DNA of 5,410 nt, taken from contig JACQAW010000272.1 in NCBI GenBank assembly GCA_016194725.1, forward strand, positions 1 through 5,410, written 5' to 3'. The notes below the pieces were generated by a model. That model ran no database searches. It was not told the origin of the DNA and worked only from the letters and a program-made list of their open reading frames with translations. This stretch comes from Deltaproteobacteria bacterium. Lineage in GTDB: Bacteria > Bdellovibrionota > UBA1018 > UBA923. Every line of letters begins with the position of its first letter. Position 1 is the first letter of the stretch. The position numbers were made by a program, and so were the translations under genes. Below are positions 1 to 5,407 of the stretch, one piece after another.

Positions 1-1065
1 AAAACCAAGGAGCCCGAAAATTCCGGTAGTCGCCCACTGGTCCAGGACGTTATTGTGCGCGTGCGACTCAAAACCCGCCATGTGCCTGGCGTTGCGATAA
101 TAGCCACCGGCAATTTCGCTATTGCGGTGCCAGCCCACGCCAAAGAAGGGAAACTGGCGAATCATCTCGACGTTGGCGTCCCACACCTGCTCGCGCTCCG
201 AAAGCGTGCGCGTATCGGCGCCAAAGCGCTCACGAAACGCGGTAGAGCTGCTGAAGGCCGCGCAGAAAATCAGGATGCTCCCGATAATCGCGTAGCGCGG
301 CTTGCCCTTGAAGCCAATCAACGCGATAAGCACCACCGTCAGCGGCATAGCCAGCCACGCAATCTTGGAATAGGTGCAAAGGTTGGCCAGAAAAAACAGA
401 ATAGCCATGCCTACGACCGCAAACGTGCGCCGGCTCAGACCTTCGCGCCGAAAAAGCACGGCCGTGAGTGCCAGTGAGACCGAGGCCGGAAAGCCGATAA
501 TCGCGGCGTAGCTCAGGTGAAAGCCGGCAAAACCCGTGGCATGCCAGCCGCCTTCAAGAAAGCCAAGCCAGCCGCTCCATGGAACATGGCCCTCGTAGCG
601 CACGTGGGGCAGCATCATCGGCTTATAAAAGGGGACATAATATTGCACGATGCCCATCAAGGCCGAGGCCAGTCCCAGCCAAAACCAGACCTTCACCACC
701 CGGCGCAGGTGCGCGGCCGACAGCGCGGAAAAGATGGCAAAAAGCACAAACGGAAAAAGCAGGTGCCACGACTTGCGGGTATCGTCCCAGGTCACGTTGG
801 TCTTGATGCCGTAAAAGGTAAGCCCGGTCATCTTTGACCAAAGCAGCGACCAAAGACAGGCCACGCCCAGAAAAATCGTGGGCCAGAACACCGGCGACCG
901 TTGCATGGCCCTGAGATCAGCGAGGTGGCTGCCCCTTCGAAACAAAAGCCAGCCAGCCACGGCAAGACCCGCACCGATACTCATGACGGCCATGGTGCCG
1001 TAAACCGACACCGTGTAAATCAGCGCGACGTAATACAAAAACCGTTCCTGCTGCTGCGTGCGCAT
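1..1065 (-). CDS. O-antigen ligase family membrane protein (Wzy_C/WaaL superfamily), 3' end cut off by window edge
   Basis: This gene reads leftwards from the ATG at 1065-1063 and is still open at base 1, giving 355 N-terminal residues. An in-frame TAA lies two codons before this ATG, so it is the earliest possible start; no good Shine-Dalgarno is seen. The protein is very hydrophobic, with likely membrane spans near residues 9-43 (two), 58-77, 100-118, 124-143, 180-204, 213-232, 236-251 and 258-271. A soluble loop follows and carries the family signature: SEREQVWDANVEMI (289-302), PFFGVGW (306-312), then HAHNNVLDQW and GIFGLLGF (336-355), matching the H-N-x-x-L ... G-x-x-G-L pattern of the family. 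In the family these proteins join or polymerise undecaprenyl-linked glycans on the periplasmic face of the inner membrane. The missing C-terminus should hold one or a few more spans. Sequence alone does not separate a WaaL ligase from a Wzy polymerase or a protein O-oligosaccharyltransferase. It is divergent from the methyltransferase gene. Confidence 0.88.
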   Translation of the reverse strand, partial: MRTQQQERFLYYVALIYTVSVYGTMAVMSIGAGLAVAGWLLFRRGSHLADLRAMQRSPVFWPTIFLGVACLWSLLWSKMTGLTFYGIKTNVTWDDTRKSWHLLFPFVLFAIFSALSAAHLRRVVKVWFWLGLASALMGIVQYYVPFYKPMMLPHVRYEGHVPWSGWLGFLEGGWHATGFAGFHLSYAAIIGFPASVSLALTAVLFRREGLSRRTFAVVGMAILFFLANLCTYSKIAWLAMPLTVVLIALIGFKGKPRYAIIGSILIFCAAFSSSTAFRERFGADTRTLSEREQVWDANVEMIRQFPFFGVGWHRNSEIAGGYYRNARHMAGFESHAHNNVLDQWATTGIFGLLGF

Positions 1066-1079
1066 GCTTTAAGTTTTAG

Positions 1080-1110
1080 CAGAAAAACATTGGGATTCGG
1101 CATTTTTCTG
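1080..1110. repeat. Inverted repeat in the divergent intergenic region (possible operator)
   Basis: The 83-base gap between the two divergent start codons contains CAGAAAAA at 1080-1087 and its exact reverse complement TTTTTCTG at 1103-1110, separated by 15 bases. A run of eight Ts follows at 1117-1124. Both divergent promoters must lie in or near this gap if each gene has its own, so a symmetrical site here could bind a regulator. The arms are A/T-rich, so a chance match is quite possible. I found no convincing -35/-10 pair on either strand in the gap; the best, TTGGGA (1090-1095) with GACATT (1113-1118), is weak. Confidence 0.35.
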
Positions 1111-1148
1111 ATGACATTTTTTTTGAGGCCCGCCATTCTCCCACCACT

Positions 1149-1877
1149 ATGTTCGATTTCCGTCCGGCCGGGCGCGGCCCCTATGCGGTGCGCATGGCTC
1201 AGATTCAGCCCACCGATACCGTACTGAATGTCGGCTGCAACAACGGCTATATGGAACGGCATCTGCTCAGAGGCCTGGGCGCATCGTGTTTTGGGGTGGA
1301 TGCCGACCCCCAGGCCATCGAATTCGCGCGCCGGTCCGGGCTCTCCGGATTACAGGACAATGTCGACGCCCGAACCCGGTTTCAGTGCTCCCCCGCCGAG
1401 AACCTTCCATTTGGCGACGCCCTTTTCGACAAGGTGCTGTGTCTGGATACGCTCGAGCACGTCACCAACGAAAAACAGGCGCTTCACGAAATTCACCGCG
1501 TGCTCAAGCCGGGCGGCACGCTGGTGCTTTCGGTACCCCACGACTTCATGAATTTTCTCGACCCTGACGAGCTGACACGAGGCCTGCGCAACGTGGTTCG
1601 CAAGGTTCGAAATAAGAAACAGCTCGATCATCCCAGGCACCGGCACTACAGCGAAGCGCAGCTGCGCGAGCTGCTGGCCAGGTTTGAGGTGGTGAACGTG
1701 CACAAGTGCGGCACGCCGGTGTTCTGGAGCCTGGCCATGTTTTACACGGCCTTCGGCCTGCCCGACAAGCTCACGGGCCCGCTGCGCGCCGTGACGAATC
1801 CGATTGAGGACGCCGAATACGCGCTGGCGCTGCCCACGGGGTTTAACATCATGGTCAAAGCATGCAAACCCAGCTGA
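1149..1877 (+). CDS. Class I SAM-dependent methyltransferase (Methyltransf_11-like)
   Basis: This 242-residue cytosolic protein has the Rossmann-type methyltransferase core in the usual order. Motif I is VLNVGCNNGY (25-34), the SAM-binding loop; the acidic end of strand 2 is GVDADP (49-54); motif II/III is AENLPFGDALFDKVLCLDTL followed by EHV (83-105); and EIHRVLKPGGTLVLSVP (114-130) is typical of Methyltransf_11 proteins. The tail HPRHRHYS (161-168), before an L-R-E-L-L helix, is common in methyltransferases of polysaccharide and lipid loci. Position 27 is Asn where the family usually has Asp. The substrate cannot be told; the divergent O-antigen ligase makes a surface glycan or lipid-linked substrate a reasonable guess. 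ATG 1149 is the most upstream standard start, although the frame stays open back to 1080. GAGG at 1125-1128 is 20 bases away, too far for a good ribosome site. An alternative start is ATG 1194, which would leave only nine residues before motif I. The 3' end overlaps the next gene by 16 bases. Confidence 0.9.
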   Translation: MFDFRPAGRGPYAVRMAQIQPTDTVLNVGCNNGYMERHLLRGLGASCFGVDADPQAIEFARRSGLSGLQDNVDARTRFQCSPAENLPFGDALFDKVLCLDTLEHVTNEKQALHEIHRVLKPGGTLVLSVPHDFMNFLDPDELTRGLRNVVRKVRNKKQLDHPRHRHYSEAQLRELLARFEVVNVHKCGTPVFWSLAMFYTAFGLPDKLTGPLRAVTNPIEDAEYALALPTGFNIMVKACKPS

Positions 1878-2710
1878 AAAAAACCAGCGCGCTGCTCAGA
1901 GGGCTCGTCCTGTGCACATTTTGCACAATGACTCTGGGTGCTACTCCAGAGGCACGAGCCACCGTGGCCAACCACACCAGCATCGACGATCGCGATCCAC
2001 TCACCCTGCCCTTTCCCGCCGCGCTGGCCACGCACGATATCTATGTCGGCTGGCAAAACGAAATTCACTGGGACCGCAGTAATATCAATCTTTCCAACGG
2101 CAGCCAGGTCTCGCGCCGCCCCAGTGACGGCAACAACGGCTTTACGCTGGGCTGGAAAGCGTGGGACGACTTTTCGTTTTACGTGCAAACCTTGCTGGCG
2201 GCACGAAATTTGGCGTTCCAAACTCATCTGCAATATCGGCTTGCGGCCGCAGATGCCGATTTTCCATTCGATTTCAATATCGGGGGCGGTCTGGGCTATT
2301 CGATCAAAGGCAATGTGCTGCCTGAATTTCAGTTCGTCTTCGGACACACCTTTCGTCCCGCTCCGCGCAAAAACGCCAAGGGAAAGCTGCTCCCGGGCAA
2401 GGGCGTCGTGTTCACTCCGCAGCTCGTGAATGGCTTGCGAATGATGGGTCAGGCCTTTTCGGCCGCAGCGCTGGATGGTGATCCCAACTCGCCTTATGCC
2501 GGCGTAACTCAGCGACGCCTGGTATTCGACTCCCTGTTTTTTCTGGAAGCCGAATGGAAGGGTTTTGTCGTGCGCTTTGGCGGTGGCTGGGAGCAGCTGG
2601 TGCAGGTGTACAACACCCATGAGGACACACCGGGTTCGAACTTTCGGTATGAAAGCGGCCCGTTGCTTTTGGTCAGCCTGGGAGCATCTTTTTCCACGGA
2701 CGATCTGTAA
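1862..2710 (+). CDS. Exported protein of predicted outer-membrane beta-barrel type, function unknown
   Basis: This is a 282-residue protein of no family I recognise. The N-terminus has a basic stretch (KK at 6-7, R13) and a hydrophobic core (LLRGLVLCTFCTMTLGA, 11-27), which looks like a Sec signal peptide; cleavage may follow ALA-type sites at LGA (27) or ARA (33). The mature part is rich in Gly and aromatics with alternating polar and nonpolar residues, as in membrane beta-strands: FSFYVQTLLAARNLAFQTHL (104-123), FPFDFNIGGGLGYSI (134-148), VLPEFQFVFGHTF (152-164), LFFLEAEWKGFVVRFGGGW (225-243) and GPLLLVSLGASF (266-277). It ends in STDDL, not the terminal Phe typical of many porins. The start lies within the end of the methyltransferase gene (16-base overlap, different frame), which suggests translational coupling. 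No strong Shine-Dalgarno is visible. A soluble periplasmic beta-rich protein is the main alternative. Confidence 0.75.
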   Translation: MQTQLKKTSALLRGLVLCTFCTMTLGATPEARATVANHTSIDDRDPLTLPFPAALATHDIYVGWQNEIHWDRSNINLSNGSQVSRRPSDGNNGFTLGWKAWDDFSFYVQTLLAARNLAFQTHLQYRLAAADADFPFDFNIGGGLGYSIKGNVLPEFQFVFGHTFRPAPRKNAKGKLLPGKGVVFTPQLVNGLRMMGQAFSAAALDGDPNSPYAGVTQRRLVFDSLFFLEAEWKGFVVRFGGGWEQLVQVYNTHEDTPGSNFRYESGPLLLVSLGASFSTDDL

Positions 2711-2740
2711 TACCTTGCTATTTCTGATACTTACGCCGCC

Positions 2741-2758
2741 CATGGAAGTGCTCCCATG
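2741..2758 (+). promoter_or_regulatory. Small hairpin overlapping the ribosome site and start codon of the 2756 gene
   Basis: CATGG (2741-2745) is the reverse complement of CCATG (2754-2758), leaving an 8-base loop. In the mRNA the right arm contains the AUG at 2756 and the left arm contains the first two G bases of the Shine-Dalgarno-like GGAAG. Such pairing could lower initiation at this start. The stem is only five base pairs, so this may be a chance palindrome. Confidence 0.2.
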
Positions 2759-2771
2759 CCTCACGTATACT
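2743..2771 (+). promoter_or_regulatory. Possible internal promoter with good -10 and poor -35
   Basis: TATACT at 2766-2771 matches five of six positions of the sigma-70 -10 consensus. The hexamer 17 bases upstream, TGGAAG (2743-2748), matches only three of six in the -35. If real, transcription would begin near 2778 and the gene would have to start at the ATG at 2780, almost leaderless. It conflicts with the ribosome site at 2744-2748, so at most one reading is right. Confidence 0.2.
2744..2748 (+). promoter_or_regulatory. Ribosome binding site supporting the start at 2756
   Basis: GGAAG lies seven bases before the ATG at 2756, a normal spacing. The competing in-frame ATG at 2780 has AGGGGT (2773-2778) almost touching it, which is too close to act as a standard site. 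This favours 2756 as the start. Confidence 0.45.
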
Positions 2772-3280
2772 TTAGGGGTATGGGGATCACTCTTTTTTAT
2801 GCATTGCTTTGCCTCAATGCGCAGGCACAGACGTCACCGCAGTCCAATACGAATGGGCAGCAGAACCAAAAGCCGCCAGTGCCTCTTTATTATCAGCTGA
2901 ACGGGGCCGGTACGGCGCCGACGCAAACACGCGCCGAAGCCAATGCCCTTGCCACGGCCAGGGCTGCCGTTACCAATTTGACCACTTCGATTCAAAGCCA
3001 GGTGGGCTCAGTTTCCACAGTTACTCGTGGCCCATCGGCCATCATAAACACCACTTCACCAAATGTCGACACGCCGCCCAACCCACCATCCATGGACCTG
3101 ATTTCCAATCAGGCACTCAATCCAGCCGCTGGTCTGATGAAAATTGACCCCAACTCCTTGCCCGCGAATTCGCCGCTGGGTAAGCCGACGTCGCCTGAAG
3201 AAGAAAAAGCCGCAAAATATCTTCAAGAGCAGTCCAAGAAGATGCAGGAGTCGCTTAAGGACATGGAACTCTCAAACTAG
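2756..3280 (+). CDS. Small exported Q/N/P/T-rich protein with charged C-terminal helix, function unknown
   Basis: This 174-residue protein is not one I recognise. Residues 1-25 form a short Sec-type signal: R7, hydrophobic ITLFYALLCL (11-20), then the likely signal peptidase I site NAQA-QT (cleavage after 24). The rest of the N-terminal half is low in complexity and rich in Gln, Asn, Pro and Thr (25-48), with an Ala-rich, probably helical stretch near 58-75. Pro-rich, probably disordered sequence follows (about 93-146). The C-terminus, SPEEEKAAKYLQEQSKKMQE to about 170, is highly charged and likely a single helix or coiled coil. It has no Cys in the mature part and no catalytic-looking motif. 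These features suit a periplasmic or surface-attached linker or adaptor rather than an enzyme. It lies 45 bases after the beta-barrel-like gene and 21 before the transporter gene. ATG 2780 is an alternative start that would still leave a hydrophobic signal but without R7. Confidence 0.72.
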   Translation: MPHVYFRGMGITLFYALLCLNAQAQTSPQSNTNGQQNQKPPVPLYYQLNGAGTAPTQTRAEANALATARAAVTNLTTSIQSQVGSVSTVTRGPSAIINTTSPNVDTPPNPPSMDLISNQALNPAAGLMKIDPNSLPANSPLGKPTSPEEEKAAKYLQEQSKKMQESLKDMELSN

Positions 3281-3301
3281 ACCTGCTAATTCAGTAGTGA
3301 C

Positions 3302-4642
3302 ATGAAAAAGGCGCGTAGCCCGCTGTTCATCATCTTTGTGGTCGTGTTTCTCGATCTGGTTTGCTTTGGAATCGTGATTCCAATTCTGCCTTATTACGCC
3401 CGGCAGTTCGGCGCCAGTGCCACGGCGCTCGGCTGGCTGATGACGTCGTACTCGTTCATGCAGTTTTTTTTCGCGCCGGTATGGGGCCGGGTCTCAGATC
3501 GCATTGGCCGCCGCCCGGTGCTCCTGGCCAGCATGACGGGCATCATGCTTTCCATGGTGGTGCTGGGTTTTGCCTCGTCGCTCTTCTGGCTTTTTGCCGC
3601 CCGCACCTTTGCCGGAATTTGCGGGGCAAACATCTCCACCGCCACCGCCTATATAGCCGATGTCACCGATGAGAAAGACCGCACCAAAGGCATGGGCATG
3701 ATTGGAGCGGCTTTTGGCCTGGGCTTTATTTTCGGGCCGGCCATCGGCGGCGTGCTTTCGCGCTTTGGCCTGGGTACTCCCATGTTCGCGGCGGCGGGCC
3801 TATCACTCGCCAACATCGCGTATGCCTATTTCAAGCTGCCCGAGCCCCCGATCACCCGTGAGCTGCGCGAACAGCACCGCCACAAACGGTTCGACGCGCG
3901 CGCCTTTCGCGAAACCATGGGCGACTCGCGCACGCGCATGGCCACGCTGCTGTTTTTCGTCGTCACCGTGGCGTTCACCCAAATGGAGGTGGTCTTCGCG
4001 CTTTTCATGCTGGCCCGACATGGCTTCAATGCGCAGTCGGCGGGCCTGCTGCTGGCCTTCATGGGCATCATCATGGTGGGAATTCAGGGCGGACTGATCG
4101 GCAAGCTTTCGAAACGTTTTGGCGAATCACGCCTGGTCATTGCCGGACCGCTACTCATGGCTTTGGGCCTGGTGCTGCTTGCCCAGACTCAGCCCATGGG
4201 CTTCGTTTTTGCGGCCATGACTCTAGTAGCCATAGGCAACGGAATCACAAACCCGTCACTTTCAAGCCTGGCCTCGAAAGGGGCCAAGCCCGAGCGCCGC
4301 GGGGCCACGTTGGGCATTTACCAGTCAGCCGGCAGCCTGGCGCGCGTCGTTGGCCCGCCGATTGCCGGCTGGGCTTACGATGCACTGGGCGTACAGGTGC
4401 CCTTTCTCATTGCCGCGGGCACGATGGCCTTCGCTTTCTGGGCGGCCGCACTCTGGCATATGGGATCGGCCTCGTGGATCGTCGAGGCCCGAAAAACATT
4501 CCGCAGCAGGGGCTTCAAAGGGCTGCTCAAAACATCGGGGTGGAAGCTTTTGGCCGCATTTTTCGCTTATTACCTGATTCGCGACATTACGCTGTATATT
4601 CTTCTGCCCTGGCTTGCCGCCAAAGGGCTGCTGTCGATATAA
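3302..4642 (+). CDS. MFS transporter, DHA1 (TetA-like) drug:H+ antiporter type, with extra C-terminal hydrophobic segment
   Basis: This 446-residue inner-membrane protein has about 12 spans in two halves. D18 and the G-I-V-I-P-I-L-P stretch in TM1 (23-30) match the DHA1 family. Motif A, GRVSDRIGRRPVLL (62-75) with D66, lies in the loop between TM2 and TM3, and a degenerate copy, GKLSKRFGESR (267-277), occupies the same place in the second half. R101 and G105 with AYIADVTDEKDR (116-127) follow the motif B/TetA pattern, and motif C is GAAFGLGFIFGPAIGG (135-150), the antiporter signature. The cytoplasmic central loop is near 183-210. In the family these proteins export drugs or metabolites using the proton gradient; the substrate is not predictable, and resemblance to TetA does not prove tetracycline export. 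After TM12 (about 365-386) come some 60 more residues with a basic stretch and another hydrophobic segment (415-436), which is unusual. The start ATG has no strong ribosome site, so coupling to the gene 21 bases upstream is likely. Confidence 0.93.
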   Translation: MKKARSPLFIIFVVVFLDLVCFGIVIPILPYYARQFGASATALGWLMTSYSFMQFFFAPVWGRVSDRIGRRPVLLASMTGIMLSMVVLGFASSLFWLFAARTFAGICGANISTATAYIADVTDEKDRTKGMGMIGAAFGLGFIFGPAIGGVLSRFGLGTPMFAAAGLSLANIAYAYFKLPEPPITRELREQHRHKRFDARAFRETMGDSRTRMATLLFFVVTVAFTQMEVVFALFMLARHGFNAQSAGLLLAFMGIIMVGIQGGLIGKLSKRFGESRLVIAGPLLMALGLVLLAQTQPMGFVFAAMTLVAIGNGITNPSLSSLASKGAKPERRGATLGIYQSAGSLARVVGPPIAGWAYDALGVQVPFLIAAGTMAFAFWAAALWHMGSASWIVEARKTFRSRGFKGLLKTSGWKLLAAFFAYYLIRDITLYILLPWLAAKGLLSI

Positions 4643-4651
4643 TCAAGGCCA

Positions 4652-5338
4652 ATGGCTCATGCATCGACGAAGATATTGTACGCGCTTGGTTTGCTTCTGA
4701 TACCGGCCCTGGCTCTGGAATCAGGGTGCGCGTTTACCCAGAAAAAAATAGCTCAACGCATGACCTACCGCGCGGGTTACGTTGCCAGCAGTGACGGCAA
4801 GAATTTCTATTCGCTGCTCGAGCTGCTCAACCGCGCGGAGCTGGCCAAACCCAGCTGCCGCGCCGTAAACCGCAACATTCAAACCAAGGCTCAGTACCTC
4901 GTCGAACGCCGTGACGGTTCCATTACCGTCAAGGTCAAGGAATGCGAGTCCGTTGCCAGCGGCAACTGCCAGAAGCTTGAAAAATGCCTGCTCGCCCGCC
5001 CTGTTGCCTGGATCGCACGCGCATCGGGCCGCAATTCCGAGCTTGCCGGGACGATCTATACCGACTGGCTGGGCCGCTGCGGTGGCTCGATTGCGGTGAA
5101 CTTCTACTACGGCCCGCAAAATCCCCTGCCCATTGAACGCATCGGCTGCTCGGAACCGCTTCACGACAGGATTGATACGGCCTACGAGATGTTTCTGGTT
5201 TCGCGGCCGTCTTATGAAAATGGGCCGATGGTCGTGGACCAGACGCCGGCGGCTAATCCTTATATCGAGGCTTTGCTTAAGAAATGGGATGAGATTTCTT
5301 TTAGTGCGGTTGATGGCGTGCTTCCGCCTATTAATTGA
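4652..5338 (+). CDS. Cysteine-rich exported protein, probable lipoprotein, function unknown
   Basis: This 228-residue protein begins with K7, a hydrophobic core ILYALGLLLIPALAL (8-22) and then ESGC with Cys26. This resembles a lipoprotein signal, but Glu at -3 departs from the usual lipobox (Leu at -3; Ala, Ser or Thr at -2; Gly or Ala at -1), so signal peptidase I cleavage after ALA (19-21) is possible. Past Cys26 there are exactly six Cys (69, 98, 106, 112, 143, 166), which could form three disulfides in the periplasm. That even number is consistent with Cys26 being the lipidated one. No catalytic motif is seen. The middle (about 80-112) looks beta-rich with a Cys cluster, and an aromatic strand lies near 148-154. 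The gene starts nine bases after the transporter stop, with AAGG at 4645-4648 only three bases before the ATG, so coupled translation is likely. Its last 25 or so codons favour T-ending codons, unlike the rest of the gene. Confidence 0.75.
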   Translation: MAHASTKILYALGLLLIPALALESGCAFTQKKIAQRMTYRAGYVASSDGKNFYSLLELLNRAELAKPSCRAVNRNIQTKAQYLVERRDGSITVKVKECESVASGNCQKLEKCLLARPVAWIARASGRNSELAGTIYTDWLGRCGGSIAVNFYYGPQNPLPIERIGCSEPLHDRIDTAYEMFLVSRPSYENGPMVVDQTPAANPYIEALLKKWDEISFSAVDGVLPPIN

Positions 5339-5344
5339 AGACTA

Positions 5345-5362
5345 GGGCGTGTCGTCAATTAA
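5345..5362 (+). mobile_element. Possible terminal inverted repeat of an IS5-like insertion sequence (left end)
   Basis: GGGCGTGTCGTCAATTAA begins seven bases after the stop codon of the last gene and directly follows CTA, so that CTAG spans 5342-5345. From memory, IS5-family elements often end in sequences of the GxGCxTGTC-x-x-x-AATTA type. Some also have a short leader with a good ribosome site before the transposase start, as would fit the AAGGAGG at 5401. The rest of the element and its partner repeat would be outside the window, so this is a guess from resemblance only. Confidence 0.25.
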
Positions 5363-5374
5363 CATGACGGTTTT
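5351..5374 (+). terminator. Weak candidate intrinsic terminator after the last gene
   Basis: CGTCA (5353-5357) and TGACG (5365-5369) form a five-base-pair stem with a 7-base loop. Two G-U pairs could extend it at the base to 5351 and 5371, and four Ts lie at 5371-5374. It sits 12 bases after the stop at 5338. The stem is short and the U run is short, so termination would be weak; it also overlaps the candidate promoter. Confidence 0.25.
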
Positions 5375-5387
5375 AATAGGTTAGGCT
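5359..5387 (+). promoter_or_regulatory. Possible sigma-70 type promoter for the gene beyond the right edge
   Basis: TTAACA (5359-5364) matches five of six positions of the -35 consensus. TAGGCT (5382-5387), 17 bases later, keeps the conserved first, second and last positions of the -10. The spacing is ideal and the region is AT-richer than the genes. It would place transcription start near 5394, close to the Shine-Dalgarno at 5401, giving a very short leader. Confidence 0.3.
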
Positions 5388-5400
5388 GTGAATCGATTCC

Positions 5401-5407
5401 AAGGAGG
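5401..5407 (+). promoter_or_regulatory. Strong Shine-Dalgarno for a gene starting just beyond the window
   Basis: AAGGAGG, followed by one more G, is a near-perfect match to the 16S rRNA anti-Shine-Dalgarno and is the strongest ribosome site in the window. With usual spacing, a plus-strand start codon should lie about 3 to 9 bases past base 5410. The other genes here have weak sites, so the downstream gene differs from them in how it starts. Confidence 0.6.

Noticed and set aside
1117..1124. Run of eight Ts as an intrinsic terminator
   Set aside because: No GC-rich stem precedes it on the plus strand, and no gene ends upstream of it, since both flanking genes start here and diverge.
55..1227. 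Several plus-strand open frames of 75-140 codons across the left kilobase
   Set aside because: Their translations are basic and low in hydrophobic order, and they lie opposite the continuous minus-strand O-antigen ligase-type frame, which explains the region.
2711..2755. Terminator between the beta-barrel-like gene and the next gene
   Set aside because: No stable stem followed by a T run is present in these 45 bases; the only palindrome, CATGG/CCATG, is short and lacks a T tract.
1742..2764. Long 340-codon open frame on the minus strand opposite the beta-barrel-like gene
   Set aside because: Its translation has no signal, membrane span or recognisable motif, and it also covers the end of the well-supported methyltransferase. 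The plus-strand frame has a signal peptide and barrel-like strand pattern. It is best read as an antisense shadow of GC-rich coding DNA.
3302..4642. Naming the MFS transporter as a tetracycline resistance gene
   Set aside because: The TetA-like motifs A, B and C are shared by the whole DHA1 antiporter group, the second half diverges, and there is no TetR-type repressor next to it. The substrate cannot be assigned.
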